Shown here piece by piece: positions 8,941 to 17,580 of a stretch of DNA of 64,000 nt; position 1 is the stretch's first letter, and every line of letters starts with the position of its first letter. This stretch comes from SAT2750 sp963581185. Its GTDB lineage: Bacteria; Planctomycetota; Planctomycetia; Pirellulales; Pirellulaceae. The stretch lies in NCBI GenBank assembly GCA_963581185.1, contig CAUZOB010000001.1, forward strand, positions 1-64,000, read 5' to 3'. The notes under the pieces are model-generated. The model did not search any database. It worked only from the letters and a program-made list of their open reading frames with translations, and was not told the DNA's origin. A program made the position numbers and the translations under genes.

Positions 8941-9867
8941 ATGCGTTGTTTTGTTCTCCCTCTGTTACTTGGGCTGGTTGCTACTGCGACCTGTACAGCC
9001 CAGCTTCCTCCCGAAGGCCTTTCGATCAAGGGCACTGCCGGTGATTCCCCGATCGTGATTAAGATCACGCCACGACTGGCCGGCGCAATCCACTCGCTCA
9101 CCTGGAACGGCAAGGAGTTCATCGATAGCTCCGACCATGGGCGCCAGCTGCAGTCAGCTGCCAACTTTGACGCTGGCTCAAAGTTCACACCCGAGACGTT
9201 CAATCCCACCGAGGCCGGCTCCAGGGCGGACGGAGCTGGCGAGACTTCCACCAGTCAGCTGGTTGGCGTTTCGACAGGCAGGAATCAGCTCAACACAACG
9301 ACCCGGATGGCCTTCTGGCTCAAACCAGGAGCAAAGTCCAACGGGAATCTTGCCAAGAACAAGACAACACTCTCGCGTCATACACTTCGCAAGCGTGTGC
9401 AGATTGGCATGCCGGGCCTGCCGCATGCTATCCAGTACGACGCGACTTTTTCAGTGCCGCGTGATGAGGTCCATCATTATGCCCAGTTCGAAGCGTTGAC
9501 TGGCTACATGCCTGCGGAGTTCAGCAAATTCTGGAAATACAATCCCAAGACTGGCGAGCTGGAACCGCTGTCGGATGGACCGGGGGAGCAGGCCTGGCCG
9601 GTCGTACTGGCCACACCGAACGGTTCCCATGCGATGGGTATCTACTCACCCCAGCAACCTTCCAGCGGATATGAGAATGCCGGCTATGGCCGCTGGCGAT
9701 TTGCAGACGCGAAGGTAGTGAAATGGAACTGCGTCTTTCGCATCAAGGACGAGGACAAGCCGATCCCCACCGGTCGCCATAGTTTCTGGTGTACCGTGGT
9801 GGTGGGGGACCTGGCTATCGTCACGAGCACGCTCAAGACGTTGCACGAACAGGCCGACAAGCCCTAG
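8941..9867 (+). CDS. secreted protein of unknown function
   Basis: I do not recognise a family. The protein has about 308 residues and starts with a signal peptide (MRCFVLPLLLGLVATATCTA), so it should be exported. A GTG at 8935 is an alternative start two codons earlier. The mature part is rich in beta-strand-like stretches (IVIKITPRLAGAIHSLTWNG, GLPHAIQYDATFSVP) and has no obvious catalytic motif. The pattern is compatible with a beta-sandwich such as a carbohydrate-binding or mutarotase-like fold, but that is a guess. It ends tail to tail with the oxidoreductase gene at 9864, the two stops sharing 4 bp, and follows the tRNA-like element. Confidence 0.75.
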   Translation: MRCFVLPLLLGLVATATCTAQLPPEGLSIKGTAGDSPIVIKITPRLAGAIHSLTWNGKEFIDSSDHGRQLQSAANFDAGSKFTPETFNPTEAGSRADGAGETSTSQLVGVSTGRNQLNTTTRMAFWLKPGAKSNGNLAKNKTTLSRHTLRKRVQIGMPGLPHAIQYDATFSVPRDEVHHYAQFEALTGYMPAEFSKFWKYNPKTGELEPLSDGPGEQAWPVVLATPNGSHAMGIYSPQQPSSGYENAGYGRWRFADAKVVKWNCVFRIKDEDKPIPTGRHSFWCTVVVGDLAIVTSTLKTLHEQADKP

Positions 9868-11087
9868 TGCTCCAGCGCATAGTAGGTCTCGTAATAGTGC
9901 ATCGCCTGCTGCCTGGCGGACTGCCAGTCCCAGTCGCCGAAGCGGTCCGGGCTGAGGCTCTTCAGATAATCACCAGGATCTGTTGAGAGAATGGACTCGA
10001 CGACGTGCCGTCCGATCCCGGCCGAGCCGGACACGCCGTGCGCATTACAGCCACCCGCCATGTAAAAGCCTTCCAGCTGGCTGCTCGGTCCGATAATAAA
10101 CCGTCCATCGGGAGTAAAGGTTGGCCAGCCCTTGAAGACGCTGCGAATCCCCAGCTCTTCGATCGCCGGAAAATGGGGAGCCAGCTGCGCTGCGAATTCA
10201 GCCAACACATCCCAGTCGGGCTCGATCACCGGTGGCTCTTTGCCAACCGGATATTCCCGGGGGTCTGTCGAGAGGCTGGCTGGCTCCCAGCCACCGCACA
10301 ACATGGCACCGGTTTCCGCTCGCAGGTAGAGTGTCGCGTCTGGAATTCGTATCACCGGTAACTGGGGATGCAATCCATCCGACTGCACGGTGACAAAGTA
10401 CTCGTGCCGAACAGGGATGATGGGAAGTTGCAAACCGACGCTGGCTGCCAGCTGGTAGGCGTGAGCACCGGCGGCGTTAATGACCAGCGGACAGTCGATC
10501 GTTCCTCGATTTGTTACGACCCCCTGCACCCTGCCGTCGCGCACGACAACGTCCTGCACCGTCGTATCGGTCTGAAACTCGATCCCCTGGCGGCGGCACT
10601 GGGAGACGTAAGCCATCGTCAGGTCGGATGGCTGCAGGTAGCCGTCCGTTGCACACCAGAGCACTGCCTGGGCCTGGTCAAAACTCATCGTGGGCCAGAA
10701 CTCGGCTGCCTGCTGGTTGTCGATGAATTCAACTTCCAGGCCAGCTGAGTCGGCCACCGCTTTCATCTGCTGGAACTGTTTTACTCGCTCGGCATTCAGC
10801 GCCACCCGCAGGGAACCGACTTGCCGCCAACCCGGCTTGGCTATCTCGTCCTGCTCCAGCTGGGAAAATGTCTCAACCGACCACATCGCCAGCTGCGTCC
10901 GCTCGATCGAGGTCCGCAGCTGGCCAACCAGGCCAGCGGCCTGGGCGGTGGTGGCAGCGGCCATCGATGGCAGCGACTCCAGCAGCAGCACGTCGGTCTG
11001 GCCGGCCAACGCGAGCTGATAGGCCACGCCACAACCGACGGCACCTCCGCCCACGATAACAATCTCGGCCTGTTGCTTGTCAGCCAC
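9864..11087 (-). CDS. FAD-dependent amine oxidoreductase (DAO family), second copy
   Basis: 407 residues with an N-terminal dinucleotide-binding motif, EIVIVGGGAVGCGVAYQLA (GxGxxG near 13-18), and later TDGYLQPSDL, INAAGAH and a C-terminal FIIGPSSQLEGFYMAGGCN block. This is the layout of the sarcosine oxidase beta / sarcosine dehydrogenase group. It is clearly a paralog of the protein at 17581-18834, which has the matching segments TDGHLQPAEL and VNAGGPW. It lacks the folate-binding C-terminal domain of large dimethylglycine and sarcosine dehydrogenases, so it would release formaldehyde or pass the one-carbon unit on separately. Its start overlaps the Rieske gene end by 8 bp, and it is the last gene of the operon. 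It probably oxidises an N-methyl or secondary amine. Confidence 0.88.
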   Translation of the reverse strand: MADKQQAEIVIVGGGAVGCGVAYQLALAGQTDVLLLESLPSMAAATTAQAAGLVGQLRTSIERTQLAMWSVETFSQLEQDEIAKPGWRQVGSLRVALNAERVKQFQQMKAVADSAGLEVEFIDNQQAAEFWPTMSFDQAQAVLWCATDGYLQPSDLTMAYVSQCRRQGIEFQTDTTVQDVVVRDGRVQGVVTNRGTIDCPLVINAAGAHAYQLAASVGLQLPIIPVRHEYFVTVQSDGLHPQLPVIRIPDATLYLRAETGAMLCGGWEPASLSTDPREYPVGKEPPVIEPDWDVLAEFAAQLAPHFPAIEELGIRSVFKGWPTFTPDGRFIIGPSSQLEGFYMAGGCNAHGVSGSAGIGRHVVESILSTDPGDYLKSLSPDRFGDWDWQSARQQAMHYYETYYALEH

Positions 11088-12360
11088 TAGGGTCCTCCGT
11101 CAAGCCACGTTCAAGCTGCTGCAGGTACCAGCGAATGAAACCATCGACGTTGTATTCTTTATGGATCGAGAGTGGGCCAGGTCGATAGCCATTGGATTGC
11201 ACTCCCCGCTGGGCGAACTCACACAATTCCCAGTCCTGCTCGCTGGTCAACTGCCAGAATGGCATCAGTGTCTCCAGCTGGTAGTCCTTGCCTTCCTCGG
11301 CGTCGGGATGGACCAGCCAGTAAACTCGCGCCTGCGTACTGCCTGGGCCAGTTGGTAGCAGGCGAGTGCTGACGACGTGGTCACAACTGGAGTGGTTCCA
11401 GAAGTTTGGCATGGTGCGGATTCTCAGCGTGCCGACATCGGGGTCCGGGTAGTCACCCATCAGCGGCGCCACCTGCTGGCCGTCCATCGATTCACTTATA
11501 TATCCTTCCACCAGCACGGTCCGGTTGGCGGAATACCAGAGGTCCTGGTCGGCATCGGGGAACAATGCCATACCGGTCGATCGGTGCGACGCAGCCAACC
11601 CCTGGTGCTGCCATTTTTCTTCGCTCCGCCGTGTCTGCTGATCAATCCGTTCTTGAACCTGCTCGGTCGTGTCGTCCTGGTTGAAGTGGTCAAAATTTGC
11701 CTTGATGTACTGGGGATGATTGACGTTGCAGTGATAACACTCGCGATTATTTTCCCAGACCAGCTTCCAGTTTGCTGCGATCTCGTAATCCACGATTTTC
11801 GCAACTTTCGCATCGGCCATTCCCTGCGGCGCTGCGACCGGGCCAATCAGCTCGCTGGCGGCAGTAAAATCTGGCGGGGATTCCGCCAGGCAGACAAACA
11901 GCATGCCCTCCAGTTCTTGCAGATGGGCCTGGAGCAGATCAAGCTGCTGATCCTGGACCTGATCATGCATGCCGCGACAGGAGGCCAGGCTGCCGTCTCG
12001 CTCGTAACTCCACTGGTGATACGGACAGGTCAATCGGCGGGTATGGCCGCAATCGTCCCAGCAGAGCAGCGTCCCTCGATGACGGCAGACGTTGTAGAGA
12101 GCCCGCAGTTGACCGTCGTCGGCCCGCATCAGGATCAGGGGATCGTTGCCAATCGTGACCGTAAAAAAATCTCCCGGATTCTTGACCTGGCAGGAATGCC
12201 CGACAAACACCCATTGCCGCCTGAACAGGTACTCCATGTCGGCATCGTACACACCAGGGTGGGCGTAGAATCCGCCAGGCATTGCCCAGCCATCACGACG
12301 TCTGGCAATCAAGTCCAGGATTTCACCCCTGCTGCCGACCGAACTGCTCATCAATCGCAC
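11080..12360 (-). CDS. Rieske non-heme iron oxygenase (aromatic-ring/betaine oxygenase type)
   Basis: 426 residues. The N-terminal Rieske [2Fe-2S] domain has CRH (C92, H94) and CPYH (C112, H115). The mononuclear iron site lies in the catalytic domain within ENNRECYHCNVNHP (histidines near 210 and 215). This is the pattern of choline monooxygenase, glycine-betaine demethylase GbcA and stachydrine demethylase Stc2, which attack N-methyl groups of quaternary amines, and differs from larger two-subunit aryl oxygenases. No separate reductase gene is seen here, so electrons must come from elsewhere. It is preceded by the MFS gene (16 bp gap) and overlaps the following FAD gene by 8 bp. Substrate identity is inferred only from operon context. 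Confidence 0.88.
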   Translation of the reverse strand: MRLMSSSVGSRGEILDLIARRRDGWAMPGGFYAHPGVYDADMEYLFRRQWVFVGHSCQVKNPGDFFTVTIGNDPLILMRADDGQLRALYNVCRHRGTLLCWDDCGHTRRLTCPYHQWSYERDGSLASCRGMHDQVQDQQLDLLQAHLQELEGMLFVCLAESPPDFTAASELIGPVAAPQGMADAKVAKIVDYEIAANWKLVWENNRECYHCNVNHPQYIKANFDHFNQDDTTEQVQERIDQQTRRSEEKWQHQGLAASHRSTGMALFPDADQDLWYSANRTVLVEGYISESMDGQQVAPLMGDYPDPDVGTLRIRTMPNFWNHSSCDHVVSTRLLPTGPGSTQARVYWLVHPDAEEGKDYQLETLMPFWQLTSEQDWELCEFAQRGVQSNGYRPGPLSIHKEYNVDGFIRWYLQQLERGLTEDPSG

Positions 12361-12376
12361 TCCCGCAGATCTTTTC

Positions 12377-13702
12377 TCAGGTCACTTCAGAAGTCTCCGC
12401 CGGCAGGTCATCTACCGCAGGTTGGCGGAAGAAGTAGATAGCACTCAGGATGAACAGCAGGGTTCCGATGGCGGCCATGAAATAGGTGAACAGTCGCAGG
12501 AACTCGTAATAATTCAATTCGGGCGTCCCCAGCTCTTTATACAGCTGGATTCCAATCGAACCGGTATAGCCCAGCGCGTCGCACAGGTAGATCGCGAAGA
12601 CCGCCGTGCCGGCTGCCCGCGTGGAGGCCATGATTCGTTCAAACAGCACCGCTCCGAACGGAACGTAGGCCAGGTAGGCACCAAATCCGATCAGGATCAA
12701 CCACCACAGGCCACTGATCATCTCCAGGTCCTTGAGCAACGTGGCCCCGGCCATCAGCAGCATGCCGCCGATCATCACGCAAAAGACCGCCAGCAAGCCG
12801 CGGCGATGATCCTTGACCAGGTTGAGCGCTGCCATCACAACCATGATGCCAAAGGCGACCGGATAGTCAGTCTTGGCGAACAGCGAGGGTTGTTCGCCAT
12901 AACCCATCGCCGTGAAGACTTCCTTCATATAGTTGTCGCGGAAGTCCCGGTAAGCTGTCAGGAAGAAGTAGAGCACGAGCAGCATGGTCATACCCAGCAG
13001 GAATTGCCGGAGGAACGCCATTCGATCCCGGCCATCCATCATCGTTCGTTCATGACGGTTGACCACATCCTGCTCCGTCGGCAGCGGCAACTGGTTGAGC
13101 AGGAAGACCGCCAGGCCATAAGGAAGCAGGAAGATGGCCCCGGTTGTGGCTGGCATCCAGAATTCACTGATCCCGGCGTTCATCAGCCAGCCACCGATCA
13201 TCTTGACCGAGCTGCTGGCCAGAATGTACGAACAGCTGAGGCCCGCAAACAATAACTCGGCCGTCTTGCGCCCCTCGAGATATCGCGAAACCAGCCCCCA
13301 GACCATGCCCAGCGGCAGGCCGTTGAAGAAGATCGCCACAACCTTGAGATTGTTCGGCAGCACGGCGAACCCGAGTAGCGCCAGTTCAGCAAAGATAATC
13401 AAGATCACGAGCACCTTGCCCTGCTGCTCTCGACCAATCTCCGAGCAGAACTTGCAGCCCAGGTACTTGGAGAGGGCATAGCCAACAATTTGGCTGATCA
13501 CAAATGCAGCCTTGAGATCAAACTCTGTGCCGAGCAGATGCAGGTCGCCGTATTCCGCAGCCGTGAATGGTTTGCGGAAGGCGTACATGCAGAAGTAAGT
13601 CGAAAAGGCAGCCATGATCGCATAGAAACTGAAGACCGTCGAAGACGAATCTTCAAGCCATCGACTGATACGACCCTGTCTGTCTGGCTCTATCATGCAC
13701 AC
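12377..13702 (-). CDS. MFS-type transporter (DUF5690-like)
   Basis: 441 residues with about twelve hydrophobic segments and the MFS-like pattern KPFTAAEY after the first helix. A characteristic opening is YAIMAAFSTYFCMYAFRKP. The sequence looks like the DUF5690 family common in planctomycetes, which is distantly related to MFS permeases. It lies inside the FAD/ETF operon between the Fe-S protein and the Rieske gene, with 16 bp gaps on both sides, so it most likely imports the methylated compound that these enzymes use. That role is inference from position. Confidence 0.8.
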   Translation of the reverse strand: MCMIEPDRQGRISRWLEDSSSTVFSFYAIMAAFSTYFCMYAFRKPFTAAEYGDLHLLGTEFDLKAAFVISQIVGYALSKYLGCKFCSEIGREQQGKVLVILIIFAELALLGFAVLPNNLKVVAIFFNGLPLGMVWGLVSRYLEGRKTAELLFAGLSCSYILASSSVKMIGGWLMNAGISEFWMPATTGAIFLLPYGLAVFLLNQLPLPTEQDVVNRHERTMMDGRDRMAFLRQFLLGMTMLLVLYFFLTAYRDFRDNYMKEVFTAMGYGEQPSLFAKTDYPVAFGIMVVMAALNLVKDHRRGLLAVFCVMIGGMLLMAGATLLKDLEMISGLWWLILIGFGAYLAYVPFGAVLFERIMASTRAAGTAVFAIYLCDALGYTGSIGIQLYKELGTPELNYYEFLRLFTYFMAAIGTLLFILSAIYFFRQPAVDDLPAETSEVT

Positions 13703-13718
13703 CTGTTCCGCTGCCGGC

Positions 13719-15794
13719 TTACTCCACCATCACGTTCGATTCCAGATCGAGCGCATCGACTAGCAACTCTGCAATGTCCTTGACCACTACGTTCTGGTCG
13801 CGAGCTGCAATTCCGTCGCCCATCATTGTAAGGCAGAACGGACATCCAACGGCGACAACCGAGGCCCCGGTTTCCAGTGCCTCGGTCACTCGTTCACCGC
13901 CAATCCGACTGTCCACGTCGTCATCCATCCACATCCGGCCGCCGCCGGCACCGCAACAGGAGGTGTTGATCCCATGTCGCGGCATTTCACGTGGCGGCTT
14001 TCCACTGGCAATCTCGAGCAACTGCCGGGGAGCTGAAACCACCTCACCAACACGCGCCAGGTAACAGGGATCATGGTACGTCATCTCGGGCAGCTGGGCG
14101 GGCTCGATCTGTAGCTGCCCCTGCTGGACCAGGTCCAGCAGGTACTCGCTATGGTGCAGGACCTGGTAATTCCCACCTACCTGTGGATAGTCATTCAGCA
14201 AGCTGTTGAGGCAATGTGGGCAGTGCGTGATGATTAGTCGATCGCGATCGGGTGCCGAAGTCGAGAGTCCCTGGCTATCGAGCATCTCGACATTTGCGGC
14301 GGCCAACTCCTGAAAGAGGAACTCATCCCCCATCCGCCGCGCCGATTCGCCCGTGCAGCGAGCCTGGCTGCCGGGTATGGCAAAGTTCACGCTGGCGGCC
14401 TGCAGCAGCCGAATCACGCTGCGTGCCACTCGCTGTGTGCGGCGGTCATAGGCCGCGGCACAGCCGACCCAGTAGAGTACATCAAAATCAGGGTTAGCCT
14501 CTGCTGTGGGGACATCCAGATCGCGAGCCCATGCCAGCCGGTCTTCGCTAGGCAGCCCCCAGGGATTGCCACTCCGTTGTAACTTTTGCATCGTCGCTGC
14601 CGGTGGCCCACGCAACTGGCCCTCACCGACCAGGTAGCGACGCAGGTCTGTGATCATCTCCAGCGGGTTGACTCCCAGTGGGCAGATATCGACACAGGCC
14701 GAACAGGTTGTACAGGACCAGAGTGTCTCGGCCGAGACAGTTTCTGCATGCAGTGACCCGCCAGCAGCAGGTGCGGTGGGATTCCAATTATCCAGCTCGC
14801 CACGCAGCCCCTGTACCAGGTCGCGCGGTGAGAGCGGTTTGCCCGCTTGATGGGCTGGACAGACATCCTGGCATCGTCCGCAGGCGACGCAGGCGTCCAA
14901 TTCACGCAGCTGGCGGCTTTGAAAGTCAGCCAGCTGCCCAACACCAAACCGCCCGGTCTTTTCAAGATCCTCAATACTCACCAGCTGCATCTGGCCAAGC
15001 TGTTTCTGCTGGGTGGCCAACTGGATCGCTCCGGCAATTGCATGCAGCAAGCGGGTGTATGGAATTACCGCAATGAAAGCCAGTGCCGCTACAGCATGGC
15101 ACCACCAGAGGACCAGGTGAATCGCAGCCGCTGACGTGCTGGTCGTGCCCGCCGCGGTGAACAGCCAGGCGGCGAGAAGGCCGACCGGCGAGAAGCCTGG
15201 CTGACCTGTCTCGGCCCAGAGGATCCGCAGCCCTTCCACGAGGTAACCGCTGGCCGCCAACATCATCAGCGATGCCAGCAGCCAGATATCCCCGCGATTC
15301 CCTGCGATACTTTCACTTCCCTGCTTGTTTCCCCAGCCCATTCGCCGCGCCAGGAACCAGCCGCTACCAAGTAGCAGGGCCACGCCGAAGGCGTCCATCA
15401 ATAGTTCGTAGATGGCAAAATAAAGGCCCTTGTGGAACAGCGGGTCGGTCGGGCTGCGGCCGGCCAACGACGCTCCGAGGTGCTCGATCGCGATCAGGAT
15501 CGTTCCCAGCGTGAGCACCAGCATGCCGCTGAAGACCAGCAGGTGGGCACAACTGGCAACTCTCCGGCTCGACCAGGTGCTGCGCTGAAAGAGGACTCGA
15601 CTGAACAGTCGTCTGACCACGGTCGGCCAGCCTGTTTTCTCAGAATTCGGCTGACCTGCTCTCCAGAGTCGAACACGGCTGCGAATGCCGAGCGTGAAAA
15701 TGGTCAGGGAGACAGCTGCCAGCAGGTAAAAGACCAGCTTGGAGCTGCCATCAATATTACCGAAGACCTCGCGAGTTAGAGATCCTGGAGCCAT
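13719..15794 (-). CDS. membrane-bound Fe-S oxidoreductase, EtfD/DgcB-like
   Basis: 691 residues in three parts. The N-terminal ~255 residues have five hydrophobic helices (about 20-37, 83-105, 124-148, 168-190, 223-250), resembling the heme-b anchor of nitrate-reductase gamma-type subunits. Next comes a ferredoxin-like region with two [4Fe-4S] motifs: C302-C305-C308-C312 and C361-C364-C367-C371. The C-terminal part has two CCG-type cysteine clusters, including HDPCYLAR and SCCGAGGG. Related proteins are DgcB (dimethylglycine catabolism), Stc4-like proteins, and EtfD, which takes electrons from ETF into the quinone pool. It directly follows etfA (13 bp gap), which strongly supports an ETF:quinone reductase role at the inner membrane. 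Confidence 0.9.
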   Translation of the reverse strand: MAPGSLTREVFGNIDGSSKLVFYLLAAVSLTIFTLGIRSRVRLWRAGQPNSEKTGWPTVVRRLFSRVLFQRSTWSSRRVASCAHLLVFSGMLVLTLGTILIAIEHLGASLAGRSPTDPLFHKGLYFAIYELLMDAFGVALLLGSGWFLARRMGWGNKQGSESIAGNRGDIWLLASLMMLAASGYLVEGLRILWAETGQPGFSPVGLLAAWLFTAAGTTSTSAAAIHLVLWWCHAVAALAFIAVIPYTRLLHAIAGAIQLATQQKQLGQMQLVSIEDLEKTGRFGVGQLADFQSRQLRELDACVACGRCQDVCPAHQAGKPLSPRDLVQGLRGELDNWNPTAPAAGGSLHAETVSAETLWSCTTCSACVDICPLGVNPLEMITDLRRYLVGEGQLRGPPAATMQKLQRSGNPWGLPSEDRLAWARDLDVPTAEANPDFDVLYWVGCAAAYDRRTQRVARSVIRLLQAASVNFAIPGSQARCTGESARRMGDEFLFQELAAANVEMLDSQGLSTSAPDRDRLIITHCPHCLNSLLNDYPQVGGNYQVLHHSEYLLDLVQQGQLQIEPAQLPEMTYHDPCYLARVGEVVSAPRQLLEIASGKPPREMPRHGINTSCCGAGGGRMWMDDDVDSRIGGERVTEALETGASVVAVGCPFCLTMMGDGIAARDQNVVVKDIAELLVDALDLESNVMVE

Positions 15795-15807
15795 GCTGCA
15801 TCCGTTG

Positions 15808-16779
15808 TTAAGCGTTGTGGTTCGATAGCTTGTCGATCATCTCTGGCACAACCTCGTACAGATCTGCCACCAGTCCATAATCGGCAACTTCAAAGATCGG
15901 CGCATGTGGATCAGTATTCACTGCAGCGATAATACGCGAATTCTTCATGCCAGCCAGGTGTTGTACGGCACCAGAGATTCCCAGCGCCAGGTACAACTGG
16001 GGAGAGACAATCTTGCCGGTCTGGCCGACTTGCAGTGCGTTCGGTGTAATGCCGGCATCGACCAGCGCCCGCGAGCTGCCTGTGGCGGCGCCCAGGCAAT
16101 CGGCCAAGCCTCCCACCAGCTGTTCGAAATCATCCGAGTTGTGAATGGCCCGTCCTCCCGAGACAACCACGCTGGCCTCGGTCACATCGGGACGATGACT
16201 TGGCTTGCTGTCCAGCTGCTCAAACTCTGTCCCCCGCGGCAGGCGAGCCTCGTCGACAGTCACCGTCTCCACATCGGCAGCTGCGGCTAGCTGTTCTGCG
16301 GCTGGATAGGCTGTTGCCCGGACCGTGATAATGCTGGGCGTGCCATGCAATCTGACTGTGGCCAATATGGCACCCGCATACATTGGCCGCTTGAGTAGCA
16401 GCTGGTCATCGTGCCAGCGATGCGAGACCACATCGCTGGCCATACAGCCACCCAGCAGTCCAGCGGCGCGCCCGACGACATCCTTTGAGAAAGTCGAAGA
16501 GGCTGCGATCACGACCGTTGCCTGCTGGTTACGGACCACGTCGGCAATCACCTTTGCCTGTCGATCCGCCAGGGGATATGCCAGTTGTGGGTGGCTGGCT
16601 ACCAGCAGCGGGGCATACTGCCGTGCTTGTTCAATCAGCGGCTGGCAATCATGGCCGAGCAGCAGTGCGTGCAGCTGGCCATCCTGCTGCTGGGCCAGCT
16701 GCCTGGCAAACTGAATGGCCGACAGGCTGCCTGCTCGCAGCGACTCTCCGTCATGTTCCAGCACAACAAGTATCTGCAT
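15808..16779 (-). CDS. etfA: electron transfer flavoprotein alpha subunit
   Basis: 323 residues. The C-terminal FAD-binding domain has the expected blocks: VVSGGRAI, LVDAGITPNALQVGQTGKIV, LYLALGISGAVQHLAGM, and AVNTDPHAPIFEVADYGLVA. The N-terminal domain begins QILVVLEHDGE and has the usual alpha-subunit layout. EtfA pairs with EtfB to carry electrons from flavin dehydrogenases to a membrane acceptor. Here the dehydrogenase candidates are the two DAO-family genes of the same operon and the acceptor is the Fe-S protein at 13719-15794. Spacing to etfB is 26 bp and to the Fe-S gene 13 bp. Confidence 0.96.
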   Translation of the reverse strand: MQILVVLEHDGESLRAGSLSAIQFARQLAQQQDGQLHALLLGHDCQPLIEQARQYAPLLVASHPQLAYPLADRQAKVIADVVRNQQATVVIAASSTFSKDVVGRAAGLLGGCMASDVVSHRWHDDQLLLKRPMYAGAILATVRLHGTPSIITVRATAYPAAEQLAAAADVETVTVDEARLPRGTEFEQLDSKPSHRPDVTEASVVVSGGRAIHNSDDFEQLVGGLADCLGAATGSSRALVDAGITPNALQVGQTGKIVSPQLYLALGISGAVQHLAGMKNSRIIAAVNTDPHAPIFEVADYGLVADLYEVVPEMIDKLSNHNA

Positions 16780-16805
16780 GATGAATCCGCAATTCGACGT
16801 GAGTG

Positions 16806-17576
16806 TCAGGGAGCATCGCTCGCCGGACCACCGGCATGTTCCAGAATCTGCGTAACCAGCTGGTCGAGGTTATCGAGCATCTGGCAACTGCGCTCGGAGC
16901 TGACCGTTTCCATTTCCACCAGCTCGATGCGTGGTTCGATGATAACGCCCAGCTCGCTGGCTAAAATCCGTTCGATCGTTTTGTGACGTGCCTTGAGGAT
17001 ACTGGGAAGCGACGCATAACGGGGTTCATTTAACCGCAGGTCGGTGGTAATCACCGCCGGCTGGCTGACCAGAATCGTCTCGATCCCGGCGTCGGTCTCG
17101 CGGGCCACGCGAATCTGACTGCCGACAAATTCGATCTTGGAGGCGAAAGTTGCCTGTGGCCAGCCCAGCCTCGCGGCCAGGAACTGGCCAGCCTGGTTGG
17201 CGTCATCATCGACCGCTTGCTTGCCCATCAGGACCAGCTGGGGTTGTTCACGCGCCACGACCGCGTCGAGCAGGCAGGCGACATTCCAGGAATCGAGTTG
17301 TTGGGGGGTGTCAGTTTCCACCAGTAGCGCTCGACTGGCACCCAGCGCCAGGGCCGTGCGTAATTCCTGTTCGTACAGATCCGAGCCGATACCGACAGCC
17401 ACGACCTCGACATCGCTGCCCTGCTCGGCAATCCGAATGGCCTCTTCCAGCGCGATCGCGTCAAAGGGGTTGATCACGAAGGGCAGGTTGGAATCGTCGA
17501 TGTCACGCCCGTCTTCGCGGACCCTGATTCGCTGGTCCGTATCCGGAACTCGCTTGGTTGGAACCAGGATCTTCAT
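16806..17576 (-). CDS. etfB: electron transfer flavoprotein beta subunit
   Basis: I start at the ATG at 17576 (256 residues). The upstream extension of the frame overlaps the oxidoreductase gene, while MKILVPTKRVPDTDQRI is the standard EtfB beginning. The EtfB signature is clear: DLRLNEPRYASLPSILKARHK, which includes the recognition loop that contacts partner dehydrogenases, and GKQAVDDDANQAG, part of the AMP-binding site. This subunit binds AMP and docks to the dehydrogenase. It starts 4 bp after the stop of the DAO-family gene at 17581, so tight coupling with that enzyme is likely. Confidence 0.96.
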   Translation of the reverse strand: MKILVPTKRVPDTDQRIRVREDGRDIDDSNLPFVINPFDAIALEEAIRIAEQGSDVEVVAVGIGSDLYEQELRTALALGASRALLVETDTPQQLDSWNVACLLDAVVAREQPQLVLMGKQAVDDDANQAGQFLAARLGWPQATFASKIEFVGSQIRVARETDAGIETILVSQPAVITTDLRLNEPRYASLPSILKARHKTIERILASELGVIIEPRIELVEMETVSSERSCQMLDNLDQLVTQILEHAGGPASDAP

Positions 17577-17580
17577 GCTG

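Noticed and set aside
11377..12441. 354-codon plus-strand frame
   Set aside because: Antisense of the Rieske oxygenase gene, which has all its metal-binding residues.
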